From: Piscicola geometra
Taxonomy: Eukaryota > Annelida > Clitellata > Hirudinida > Piscicolidae
Assembly: GCA_943735955.1 (NCBI GenBank)
Contig: OX030960.1
Coordinates: forward strand, 161,894-225,893
Direction of reading: 5' to 3'
DNA: 64,000 nucleotides
The notes beneath the pieces were generated by a model. That model searched no databases. It saw only the letters and a program-made list of their open reading frames with translations, and was not told the DNA's origin. Position numbers and translations under genes: made by a program. This document shows positions 32,891-44,515 of the stretch, piece by piece. The number at the start of each line of letters is the position of its first letter. Within the stretch, counting starts at the first letter, position 1.

Positions 32891-35800
32891 ATGCTCAAAG
32901 TGCTTCTGTTTGCGATTGTCCTTCTCTGCATCGCTGATGCAGGTTTGTTTAGAGAAAACATCTATTCTTTTGTTTTAATAACTTTAAAATACTTTTGATT
33001 CAAATGATGTGAGTACTTTATATACGTTATCTTTCATAAATTTAAATTCAAGAACAATCTTTTATGCAGCCAATCCAGGAGTTAAAGTAGATTTATCAAA
33101 GACTGCTTTGAATTTGGCCGCTAAGAAAGCCGTCGATATATTGGCACCACAAGTTCTGAATACGAAAATCAAAAGCTTCAGTGAAGACAGTTTTTGGTAT
33201 TTTTATGAAGTTAAAAATATAGGCGTAAGTTTAAATGTTAAAAATGTGATTTTAAAATCTCATTAGTGTATTTACTGATAATTTTAGTAGTATAATTAAG
33301 TGAGCACAGTTATTCAAAAAGTTACTTTTGTTGATCCGTTTACTAAATCGTTAACTTTGATAACCGTTTATTTGTTTTTTTTATTCAGCGGAAGTGTTAA
33401 TTTTTATTATTAAAATAAATAAATAAATAAGTTTTAAAAAGGCTTAAATGTAACCCAATATTATTTTGAAAGTATGAAATAAAAAATTATTGATTAAAAT
33501 TGAAGAGGAGAGTTCCAAAACAAAATAACGTAAATTCCTACAGACATGAAAATACTCCTCCAACTAAATTAACGCCTGTAATCCATAATTTGATTTTCAT
33601 ATTGCAAGAACATTTCAAATAATCTTAGTTACGCTATAGATTTGAAATCAGTCAGTCAATCAAGCTCCAAATTCTTAGGTTTTAATTTAACTTAACAGGT
33701 TTTGGAACGAACATTCATATATTTACTATGTTGCGTCTGCAATTATATTCAAATAAAACAAATTTAAAAAATCACATATGCTGTTCATGAAGCATTTTTT
33801 CATTAAAAATTTATAATAAAAAATTAAATTTTAATTTTAAAAAAAACGTTTTTTTCTTAATTTTTATATATTCATTTGGAAAAATTAAAATAAATCAATT
33901 ATCAATGAAATAGTCAATAATCATGATCTTCCTCATTAATCTGGTCTACTTGACGGGTTATGGAAGTCACGCAAGCACATACTTAACAGTTTTTGACTGT
34001 AAACACATTTTTCTATAGTTTATAAAAGTGCCATTTAACCGCTTTTGGAAATCCCACTTTCTGAAAACATGCTAAAAAAGACTATTAAGCTAATAGGTAT
34101 AATAACTCAATTTTTGAAAATTTGTACTTAACAGGTTTTGGAACTCACTTCCTCAATTCATAATGACTAGGGAAAAAAAATTAATGAGATAAATGACAAA
34201 TAATTATATAACTAATTAAAACTTTGTTTCCCTATTTCATTCATGAGATGCACATTTTCCTGTATTAAAATTATATCTCGAAATTTTCATCTAATAGAGA
34301 TCCTATCTTGGCACGTAAAATGTCTGTCCATTACGATGTAGTTCTTTCGTCCGTCGAGTCGACAAAGACCACTTTATTTCATTCGGGATTGTGTTGTGTA
34401 TGTGTGCGCAGATGGCTGATGAGGCCGATCCTGACACGGTAGGTTCGGGAACATGAAGGACAAGGGATGAGTGGGACGTCCCCAGGAGGGTTGACAGTGC
34501 GGACTTTTCGGACTTGCTTCTTCTTTTCTTCGGTGGTGATCTTGTTTGCCTTGCAGGTCATGGCACCTTTGTGAATAGAAGAGCGCCAGATGGAACGATT
34601 CATTGCAGCTTGTTTCCAAGTTTCTACGTTGATGGAAAACGCTTTTAGTGAGGCTTTCAGAGTGTATTTGAAGCGTCTCTTTTGCCCACTCTGAGACCGC
34701 TGTGCATGCAGAAGTTCACCATAGAAGAGTCTTTTTGGCAGTATTTCGTCTGGCATTCGGACTACGTGCCCTGTCCAGCAAAGCTGAGATTGCATTAGAA
34801 GGGTGAAGGTGCTGGGAAGTCCTGCTATGGACAATTTTATGCCAAGAATCTTCCTTAAGCTTATTGTGTGAAAGTGGTTCTACTTCCTAGCGTGGCTTTG
34901 ATAAACATCCCACGTTTCACATGCATATAGCCGTGTTGGGGGCATCACAGCGCTGTATACCTCCAACTTGGTCTTGGTGGTGATGCCTCTTCTGTTCCAG
35001 ACATTAGGGTACAGCCTGCCAAGGATGGAACTGGCTTTAGCAATCCTGATATTCCCCTCGTCATTGATAGTGACACTCTGGGATAGTGTACTGCCTAGGT
35101 AGGTGAACCGGTCCACTGTGTTGAGCCTTTGGCCATAGACCGTGATGTTAGGCTCAACGTAGGACTTTCCGGGTGCTGGCTGATGAAGAACTTTTTTGTG
35201 CTGATCGTCAGACCAAAGTTTGTGCAGGCACTGAAGTACAGTTTTACGCTGCGTTGCATGTCGGCTACCGAGACAGCGTTGAGGCACAGTCATCAGCAAA
35301 CAGCAGGTCTCTGATGATGTCTGTTTTAACTTTGGTTTTTTCCTGGAGCCTCCGAAGGTTGAACAGTTTGCCATCTGTGCGGTACTTTAGATTGACACCA
35401 ACCACCTCATCTCTGAAGGCATCGGTCAGCATGGCTGAAAACATAAGGCTAAACAGAGTTGGTGCCAGAACGCAGCCTTGCTTGACCCCGTGACTGGAAA
35501 AGAGTCAGATGATTCTCCACTGTCCTGAACTCTGGCCTGCATGCCATCGTGGAATTTTTTCACCAAGACGATACATTTCCTTGGACAACCGTACTTGGCC
35601 ATGATCTTCCATAGACCCTCTCTACTGACGGTGTCGAAAACCTTAGTGAGGTCCACATATGTAGAAAACAGATCAGAGTTTTGATTTTGACACTTTTCTT
35701 GCAGCTGCCTGGCAGCAAAAACCATGTCGATGGTTCCACGTTATTTTCGGAAACCACACTGACTTTCAGGCAGGAGACCTTGGTTAAGGTGGGCTGTGAG

Positions 35801-38800
35801 GCGGTTGAGCAGGATTCTGGCAAAAATCTTTCCTGCAATGGAAAGCAGCGATATGTCTCTGTGGTTGTCGCAGGCTTGTCTACTTCCTTTCCGCTTGTAG
35901 AGATGTATAATGGAAGCATCTTTAAATTCCTGCGGAATCGCTTCTTTCTCCCACATCAATAGGAACAACTGGTCAAGCCTTTTAGTCAGACCTGGTACTC
36001 CTCCTTGTAGACCTCAGCTGGTATAGCGTCTGAACCAGGTGCTTTGCCACTGGAAAGAAGACGTATTGCTTCCTGGGTCTCGTGCAAGGTTGGAGGATCA
36101 TCCAGTGCTTCGTTGGTGGGCACTTGGAGAAGACGACTGATGGCTTCGACGTTGATGTTGGAAGGGCAATTGAGGACGTTGTCGAAGTGTTCGGCCCATC
36201 TCTCCAAGATCTTCTCATTTTCAGTAATGAGAGTGTAACCATCAGCGCTGAGGAGAGGATGTGAGCCAAAAGACGTGGAGTCATAAACTTCTTTCAAGGC
36301 GTTATAAAAATTTTTGTGGTCCTTCTTGTCTGCATAAGCCTGGATCTCGTCGGCTTTGTTACTCAGCCAATCGTCCTGCATCTTACGAAGTTTGAGCTGC
36401 ACTGTTTTGCGTATGTTGATGTATGCATCTCTCCTTGTCGTGGACTTGGGGTTGGCGAGATAAGCTTGGTAGATATGGTCGTTGTTATCCAATAACTGCT
36501 TGATGACTTCGCAGTTCTCGTCAAACCAGTCCTTGTGCTTCTTTATCTGGGATCCCAGAGTCTCTGAAGCTGCGGTGGAAATTAGCTCTCTAAGTGACGC
36601 CTAATCTTCCTTTCATTCTGGTTATTCGGAGAGGTGGATTCCAAACGATCTTCCAAAGCGTCCACAAAAGACTGCTTGCAGCTGGCACAATTGAGCTTGG
36701 CGATATTCAGCCGTTTGGAAACCTTTTTGTCTTGTGGGCGTCGTTTCGGCTGAATGCGGATGTTGAGCTTGGTGATGATGAGACGATGGTCTGTCCAGCA
36801 TTCAGCACCACACACTGACTTGGTCACACTGTCCTTTTTCTTCATGATGACGTAGTCGATAAGATGCCAATGCTTTGAGCGAGGGTGCATCCATGACGTC
36901 CGATTAAGAGTAGGAAGGCGGAAGGTCGTGTTTGTGATCACAAGTTCATGTTCAGCGCAAGGCTGGAGCAAGAGAAGGCCGTTGCTATTGCAGTGGCCCA
37001 CTCATTGATGTCCGAGGATTCCTTCTCAGGCAGCTTTGTCCGCCGATTTTAGTTTAAAAAAACGATATAGGACTGCTGTCAGAAGCAGAAAGAAAGCTCT
37101 GCTTTGGATTTCATGAGATGAACCTGTCTAGACCTTCAAATTAAACCGCACTAACTTGGTTTCATGAGTCCTCTTGATTTGCTGTGCGACGTTGTTGAGG
37201 CTTGTCTTGTGACACCAATTGGCATAGACCTGGACTAAGATAGCCTGCAGTCAAAAATCAATTTGCCTCTCTTTTGATTTGTAGTCGTTCAGATGAAGCC
37301 ATGAGTTCTTAATTCCAGTGGTATTAACATTTGCAGCCTGGACCGTGCCACCCGGTATTTTAAGTTCTTGAGATGATAGGATGTATCACGCACTCACGGT
37401 ATCACCATACTCTAACACTCGTCTTGACTCGAAAAAGTTTTAAAATGCTCGCAAAATAGTTTTTGTTTTTTTATAAAATGTAAACTTGATTAGGAAGAAA
37501 TATCTTCCAATTTAAAATGCAAATGCATTTTTTCTTTTGAAATGAATTTAAATAAAATGAAATTGGAAAAGCAGCGATTTACAATTGTTTAACATGTCGG
37601 CGACAACATAACGTAACAAATTGAACTAAAACGACTACCAAAGGAAAAAGAAAACGGAAATGTAAAGAGTTTTATAAAATTATGAAGTTTACAGTGATTT
37701 TTTTGGTCAAAAGGATCGCCTAAAAAGATATATGAAGTTTAGGAACATCATAGATACATCACAGATTAACACATTAACGGACTAATTAACAAACCTACAT
37801 AACTTAATAAAAGTAATTAGTCTGTTAATAAGTTCCAAAGTTTAAATAAAATCTTAATCGTTAATGAAATTGTTAACTTATTTAATGATGTGTAAATGGA
37901 TTAATGGTTTTGCCACAGATTTTTTTAAACCCATATCGAAGCGACTGAACATTGTATTCCAACAATCAGATAACTTCCTTCCAAAAACCAACTGCAAACG
38001 TGGTTTTGCATCCGAACTCTGGCTTGACGATTCAGCTGCGAAGAGGAGGAGTGGATTTGCAAGGCAGTTATGCAGTTAAAAGTGGATTCTGGTACAAGAG
38101 CAAAGGTCAATTCATTGCGTCTTTCAGACTCATCGACGTGGATCTTACAGTTGCTTTAACCGAAAAAAACGGCAAACCCGTTCTAATTTATAAAAGCTGC
38201 AATATTAACCTTGGAAACTTTAACATCAAAGCAAGCTGGACTGTTGAGAAAATCCTCTGGTTGGTTACACACTTTCGGCTTTTGAAGTCTTTCAGTTTCT
38301 TGCGATTTAATAGACATTTACCAATTCCATCCGTAGGTTTGTTGAGGAAAAAATCCCAGGCATGTTGAAAAGTGAACTTTGCAAGGAGCTTGTCAATGTG
38401 GTAAATTACGCTAACAAAGAACTCGCCACGCTCAACCTAATCGCCAAGGTAACCTATTGAAGAGTACCATGACCCAATCTCCCTGATCATATGATGACAT
38501 GAAGATTGCCTCTCATTCTTTCAACTGTACATTCACAGATAAACAACGACCTGAGCTTGGACTACCACCTCACTGGAAATCCTTCTTTCAGCAGTGAGTA
38601 CGTGACTTTTGGCTACAAAGGGCAGTTTCTGCATGATCCACAAAGAAACTTCCAGGTGATTATAAACTTTGCTAAACATAGAAAATATTTTCATTCACTT
38701 CAAAAAAGTTGATTTAATCTCACATTATCGTTTCTCCGCTCTTTCTAGCCATCTCCAATCGGTTCCCCCCTGGGAAGAATGATCGGTATCGCGATCTCCG

Positions 38801-39428
38801 ATGAAACGTTGAACAGTCTAGGCAGAGTTATCCACTCAAGGGGACTTCTCAACTTTCCTCTCAATAGCACTGACAAAGTGAACAAAACCAGTGATTTTAA
38901 AATATTTATATAATCAACATATACTACAAGCAAAAGTTTAATTTAAATTAATTTTTAATGATGTTGTAAAAAATATTTCAGCTCATCAAGGAGTTAATCC
39001 AAGGAACACCATTGGAAAAAGTACTTTTTTCTATGCGCATCTACTCAAAGTCAGCACCGACCGTCCTTTCCACGAAAAACAAAATAGTTGTTAATGCGCC
39101 AGTATATGCAGAAGTTAAGACTCTCGCAATCACGTTGTCAGTTGACGTCACCACCAATTGTGATCTGAGCATTAGAGGGGACCGCATTAGAGCAAAGTTG
39201 AGTGACTTGAAATTGAATGTGAAAATCTTACAAAATAAGTCAAGATTCCGTTTGACTGAAACAGATATAAGCAAGAAATTGGATAAAGAAATTCCCCGCA
39301 TACTATCTTTCATAAACAGCGAACTCGCTGAAGGCATTCCTCTACCCAAGGTGACTCATGTCAAGTTCGATAACTTTTTGGTCTCAGTTGGAAACAGAGA
39401 AATCAAGACCACTTTTGACGTTTTGTAA
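32891..39428 (+). CDS. BPI/LBP-family lipid-binding protein, complete, 7 exons
   Basis: Secreted protein of the bactericidal permeability-increasing / LPS-binding / CETP family, which binds lipids such as lipopolysaccharide in two hydrophobic pockets. Exons 32891-32942, 33070-33224, 37970-38259, 38337-38448, 38539-38655, 38749-38877 and 38982-39428 join in phase to 433 residues. Exon 1 is a signal peptide (MLKVLLFAIVLLCIADA). Exon 2 begins NPGVKVDLS, the family start of the mature protein. Exons 3 and 4 contain the cysteines (KSCNI, SELCKELVN) matching the conserved disulphide of BPI. Exon 6 has the MIGIAISD block (BPI MVYLGLSD). Exon 7 ends GIPLPKVTHVKFDNFLVSVGN, like the BPI C-terminal strand. 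No frame damage. Intron 2 is 4.7 kb and holds a LINE. Antibacterial or lipid-transfer role is inferred from family. Confidence 0.92.
33695..34147 (+). repeat. ~450-bp dispersed repeat, copy in BPI intron 2
   Basis: Begins and ends with the same direct motif CTTAACAGGTTTTGGAAC. Similar over its whole length to 60458-60924 (shared ATTCATAT, TCATGAA, AATCCCA, ATAACTCAATTTT blocks), with a partial third copy at 13270-13392. No coding capacity and no inverted ends are visible. Confidence 0.75.
34370..37050 (-). pseudogene. LINE (endonuclease/RT), degenerate, in BPI intron 2
   Basis: Minus-strand frames in order: 36582-37001 endonuclease C-terminus (SKHWHLIDYV, CWTDHRLIITKL); 35986-36492 RT start (LSSGKAPGSDAIPAEVYK); 35741-35968 (YKRKGSRQACDNHRDISLL); 35426-35725 (STYVDLTKVFDTVSREGLW); 34880-35374, with LLFADDCA read from about 35290; and 34379-34834 (CWTGHVVRMPDEILPKRL, ending in a CPSCSRTYRVRIGLISHLRTH C2H2 finger). 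At least four frame breaks make it inactive. The layout matches animal LINE proteins often annotated as craniofacial-development-protein-2-like; clade assignment is tentative. 37050-37440 may hold its 5' remnant. Confidence 0.88.
37441..37969. other. 3' part of BPI intron 2
   Basis: AT-rich intronic sequence with TTAATAAGTT/TTAACTTATTT-type repeats, ending at the acceptor AACAATCAG before exon 3. Nothing else is seen. Confidence 0.5.
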
Positions 39429-39432
39429 ACTG

Positions 39433-39438
39433 AATAAA
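39433..39438 (+). terminator. Polyadenylation signal of the BPI-family gene
   Basis: AATAAA four bases after the TAA stop at 39426-39428, followed by a T-rich stretch, implying a very short 3' UTR. Confidence 0.7.
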
Positions 39439-41242
39439 CAATGTTTTTTTAAATTAATTAACTTAATTTTATTTATTTGTCTTAATATTTAGAACTGATT
39501 TTTATGAAATAATTTTTTCCACGTTAGTTAAGACCATTAGTTAAGACTATTAGTTAAGACCATTAGTTAAGAGCACATTTAAAATTTGAAGTTTCATTAA
39601 ATGAGCACTGAAAATCTTATTGAATTTAAAAATTAGAAAAATTATATTCGATTCTGAAAGTTCTCTGGGTTGATTCTTTCTTTTTATAAAAAGCATAATG
39701 TTATTCTAATGTATGAATATAAGTCGCCTAAAGAAATTGAAGATAATAGTTATAAATGTAGTGTAAATCAAATGTCTAAACATGAAAATAAAATAAAATT
39801 TAAAAATAACAATTTACTTAGTGATATCAATATAGAGAATTTTAATATTAATTGTTTAAAGTGCATATATACAAATGCAGACAGCTTTATAAATAAACTT
39901 GATGAATTTAGAAGTAGATTTATGGATGATAATCCAGATATAATAATGATAACGGAGGTTCTGGCAAAAAATGTAAAATATAATACTTCAATAAATGAAT
40001 TTAATTTTAGAGGATTTGATACTTTCCCTCACAATTTAACAATAACTAATTCAAGGGGTATATTAATATATGTAAAAGAAATTTTAAATGCAACGGAAGT
40101 AAAAACGAACGTAGAATATAAAGAAAATATATTTATAAAAATAACAATGAAGAATAATATTAAAATTATTTTTGGATGTATTTATCGAAGTATATCATCA
40201 GATGATATTAACTTAGACAATTTAATTAATTTATTTTACGAAATTAATAATATTGAAAAAAAACAATTATTTACACATATAGTAATTACTGGAAATTTTA
40301 ATTTACCCGGGATAAATCGGTGTAATATGTTGAATAAAGATAAATTAAGCGGAAAGTTCGTAGAATGCATTAGAGATTGTTTTCTGGAACAAGTAGTTGA
40401 TAGACCTACGAGATTCCGAAACAAACAAGAGCCATCTTTACTAGACCTAATACTAACTAATGAACGTAACAATATAGAAAATCCTAAGTTTCTTGACCCT
40501 TTGGGAAAAAGCGACCATATTGTTATATCTTTTGAACTACTTTGTCAAACGCAAATCATTAAATCTAATGTGATTAAGTTAAATTATAAAAAGGCTAATT
40601 TTGAAAAAATAAAACAAGAAATGAATATCGATTGGGATGTATTAATGGAAAATAAAGATACAAATGATCAGTTTGAATTATTTATGAACAAACTAAATAA
40701 TGCTATAAATATAAATACACCAATAAAGACAAACAAAGAAAGATTATACATAACCCCACTGAGTAAAGATACAAGAAAAATTTTGAGGAAAAAACATAGA
40801 CAATGGGAGTGTTATATAAAGGAAAGAAACAAGAAAAATTATGAACTATACAAAATAGCAAGAAACAAAGCAAAAAAAGCAATGATAATAGAACGGAAAC
40901 AACAAAAGCGTCAAATTACATTATTTTCAAAATCTAATCCAAAAAAATTTTGGGCTTTCATAAATTCCAAAAGAAAAACTCGGATTGGCATATCCGAGCT
41001 GCACCTAATAGGATGTGATGGATCACTGAAAATTGCGACAACTGATTTAGAAAAGGCAGAAAGTCTCAATAATTTCTTTAAAAGTGTATTTACAGAAGAA
41101 AATAATGATAATTTCAATAAAATAGATAATATAACATTTAAAGAAAGATCTAATGATGGAAATGTCACAAAGGATGAAATTTATAACTTATTAAAAAAAA
41201 TAAATGTAACAAAAGCCCCAGGTCTAGATAGTGTGGGATGCA

Positions 41243-41390
41243 GTCGATTCACCCCTTAACCGATTCACCCCATAACCGATTCACCCCTTAACCGATTCAC
41301 CCCATAACCGATTCACCCCATAACCGATTCGCCCCTTAACCGATTCACCCCATAACCGATTCACCCCTCAACCGATTCACCCCTTAAAAT
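41243..41390. repeat. Left 16-bp terminal array
   Basis: Nine units of CGATTCACCCCTTAAC or CGATTCACCCCATAAC with one CGCC and one CTCAAC variant, followed by AAAATAGTTTAAAACGGACT, which has its inverse counterpart at 44362-44383. Confidence 0.95.
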
Positions 41391-41639
41391 AGTTTAAAAC
41401 GGACTTTATTTTTTATAGGTATTTCGCTAAAATAAAATAATAAATTATTATTTTTTAAATAATGAAAATAATAAAAAACTATAATTTGTTCAAATAAATA
41501 AAATACTATGAAAAAATTATAAAATGAATAAATACATTTATTTAAAAAGATAAAATAAATGGCAAATTATTTTTTAAAATTATAAAATATATCTAAAAAA
41601 TATACAAAAAACTAAAACATATTATAAAAATTATAAAGT

Positions 41640-42205
41640 ATTTGAAAAATTATAAAATATTAAAAATTATAAAAGATTAAAAAAATTATAAAATATTAAA
41701 AAAATTATAAAATATTAAAAAAATTATAAAATATTAAAAAAATTATAAAATATTAAAAAAATTATAAAATATTAAAAAAATTATAAAATATTTAAAAAAG
41801 TATAAAATATTAAAAAAATTATAAAATATTTAAAAAATTATAAAATATTAAAAAAATTATAAAAGATTAAAAAAATTATAGAATATTAAAAAAATTATAA
41901 AAGATTTAAAAAATTATAAAATATTAAAAAAATTATAAAATATTAAAAAATTATAAAATATTAAAAAAATTATAAAATAAATAGATAATTATAAAATAAA
42001 TAGATAATTATAAAATAAATAGATAATTATAAAATAAATAAAAAATTATAAAATAAATAGATAATTATAAAATAAATAGATAATTATAAAATAAATAGAT
42101 AATTATAAAATAAATAGATAATTATAAAATAAATAGATAATTATAAAATAAATTGATAATTACAAAATAAATAGATAATTACAAAATAAATAGATAATTA
42201 TAAAA
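41640..42205. repeat. 19-bp AT-rich arrays (left interior)
   Basis: First ATTAAAAAAATTATAAAAT units, then TAAAATAAATAGATAATTA units. Both have a 19-bp period, so the second may be a derivative of the first. Confidence 0.92.
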
Positions 42206-42474
42206 TAAATAGCTTTGATTGGCCATCACGGAAATAAACGGTTTGTTTGTACACGCATTGTAAAAAAGATCCAAAACTTGTTATTTATGAAAAAGTGCAA
42301 TTTATGGAGTTGCAGTCGATTCATCCCTTGACCGATCCACCCCTCAATAGTATATTTTTAATAATTATAGTAATAGTATATTTATATTTTATATAACAAA
42401 TTTATTTTATTAATAGTATATTTATATTTTATATAGCATATTTATATTTTTTATAGTATTTTTATATTTATATT

Positions 42475-43150
42475 TATACCAGTATATTTATATTTATACC
42501 AGTATATTTATATTTATACCAGTATATTTATATTTATACTAGTATATTTATATTTATACCAGTATATTTATATTCATACCAGTATATTTATATTTTATAT
42601 AATATATTTTATATAATATATTTTATATAATATATTTTATATAATATATTTTATATAATATATTTTATATAATATATTTTATATAATATATTTTATATAA
42701 TATATTTTATATAATATATTTTATATAATATATTTTATATAATATATTTTATATAATATATTTTATATAATATATTTTATATAATATATTTTATATAATA
42801 TATTTTATATAATATATTTTATATAATATATTTTATATAATAAATTTTATATAATATATATTATATAATATATTTTATATAATATATTTTTTATAATATA
42901 TTTTATATAATATATTTTATATAATATATTTTATATAATATATTTTATATAATATATTTTATATAATATATTTTATATAATATATTTTATATAATATATT
43001 TTATATAATATATTTTATATAATATATTTTATATAATATATTTTATATAATATATTTTATATAATATATTTTATATAATATATTTTATATAATATATTTT
43101 ATATAATATATTTTATATAATATATTTTATATAATATATTTATATAGTAT
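42475..43150. repeat. 20-bp and 14-bp AT-rich arrays (central)
   Basis: Six units of AGTATATTTATATTTATACC, then about 38 units of the self-complementary-rich ATATTTTATATAAT. Very homogeneous, implying recent expansion. Confidence 0.93.
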
Positions 43151-43839
43151 ATTTTATATTGAATAACTGGTTATTGGATAATGATAATTTAATACCATGA
43201 ATTGGTTTTTAAGAGAAAAACTATTTTTGTGTTTTTTGTCAAATAAATAATTATTTTCAATTTATGATTCAGGGAAAGAATAGAAGCCAGGTTAACCTAT
43301 TAACGAAATCTCCATTAATGGCAGATGTATGGATTCGTTGTTTACTTTCAGTATGCTAGTGTACTTTTAACCGAAATTTTATTTTCTCGACAAAATAAGC
43401 AAGGTTTTCGACAAGGTTGGAACTAAACTAATACATAGTTCTCTCACAGTTATCATGAGATGTGAGATACGGGTAAGAATTGCCTAAAAACTGGGAAATG
43501 TGCAAAAATCTATAAATTCATTAGAAGTGAGATATGTGCAGGATGGACGATTCAAGTCAACTGATTGCAAAGAAAATAGATAGGAAAGAGAAAAAAGCAC
43601 CGTTTTTATATGTCCTTTAAAAATAGTCTGTTTTTTCCTTACTTCCTAATCAATTCCTAATCAACTGCATGATCTGCCCCATGTTAAAAATTACCAATGT
43701 ATGCTTCGCTTTTACTTGCTAAAAAGAATCATTCCTTAAGTTTCATTTTGTCCAAAGGCTGTCATAAAATACACCCTAAAATGAATTGTTTGAAAAGAGT
43801 GCCTTGTATTTAGTAATTTATTTTGTGTTGAACAATTTA

Positions 43840-44340
43840 TTTTTTATTTAATATTTTGTTTTGATAAAGTATTTTGAATTTAATAAATTATTTTATATTT
43901 ACAATTTTATTTTATATTTACAATTTTATTTTATTTTATATTTACAATTTTATTTTTTATTAAAAATTTATTTTTTATTAAACATTTTATTTTATATTAA
44001 AAATTTTATTTTATATTAAAAATTTTATTTTATATTAAAAATTTTATTTTATATTAAAAATTTTATTTTATATTAAAAATTTTATTTTATATTAAAAATT
44101 TTATTTTATATTAAAAATTTTATTTTATATTAAAAATTTTATTTTATATTAAAAATTTTATTTTATATTTAAAATTTTATTTTATATTTAAAATTTTATT
44201 TTATATTTAAAATTTTATTTTATATTTAAAATTTTATTTTATATTTGAAATTTTATTTTTCATTTACAATTTTATTTTATATTTACCATTTCATTTTATA
44301 TTTACAATTTTATTTTATATTTAAAATTTTATTTTTTATT
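43840..44340. repeat. 19-bp AT-rich array (right interior)
   Basis: TATTAAAAATTTTATTTTA units with flanking degenerate TTTACAATTTTATTTTATA units. Similar to the complement of the left interior array, so the element could fold back over much of its length. Confidence 0.9.
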
Positions 44341-44383
44341 AACATTTTTATTTTTAAAAAAGTCCGTTTTTAACTATTTTAAG

Positions 44384-44515
44384 GGGTGAATCGGTTATGG
44401 GGTGAATCGGTTAAGGGGTGAATCGGTTATGGGGTGAATCGGTTAAGGGGTGAATCGGTTATGGGGTGAATCGGTTATGGGGTGAATCGGTTAAGGGGTG
44501 AATCGACTGCAATTC
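44384..44515. repeat. Right 16-bp terminal array
   Basis: About eight units of GGGGTGAATCGGTTAA or GGGGTGAATCGGTTAT, inverse of the left array, ending GGGGTGAATCGACTGCAATTC. Confidence 0.95.

Larger units (their letters stand above)
41235..44515. mobile_element. Giant non-autonomous element with iterated 16-bp termini
   Basis: A 3281-bp insertion with a perfect 8-bp TSD GATAGTGT (41227-41234 and 44516-44523). The left end is GGGATGCAGTCGATTCACCC followed by about nine 16-bp units CGATTCACCCCTTAAC (TTAA/ATAA alternates). The right end is the inverse, about eight units ending GACTGCAATTC. Inside are only AT-rich arrays: 19-bp units at 41640-41970 and 41970-42205, 20-bp units at 42475-42590, 14-bp units ATATTTTATATAAT at 42590-43140, and 19-bp units at 43980-44250. 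No protein coding capacity. A second terminus-like motif at 42309-42350 suggests a nested copy. Confidence 0.9.

Noticed and set aside
35129..36264. Plus-strand open frames inside BPI intron 2
   Set aside because: Shadows of the minus-strand LINE, which has recognisable RT motifs.
41243..41390. CRISPR-like regular array
   Set aside because: Units are contiguous 16-bp repeats without unique spacers, in an animal genome; they form a transposon end.
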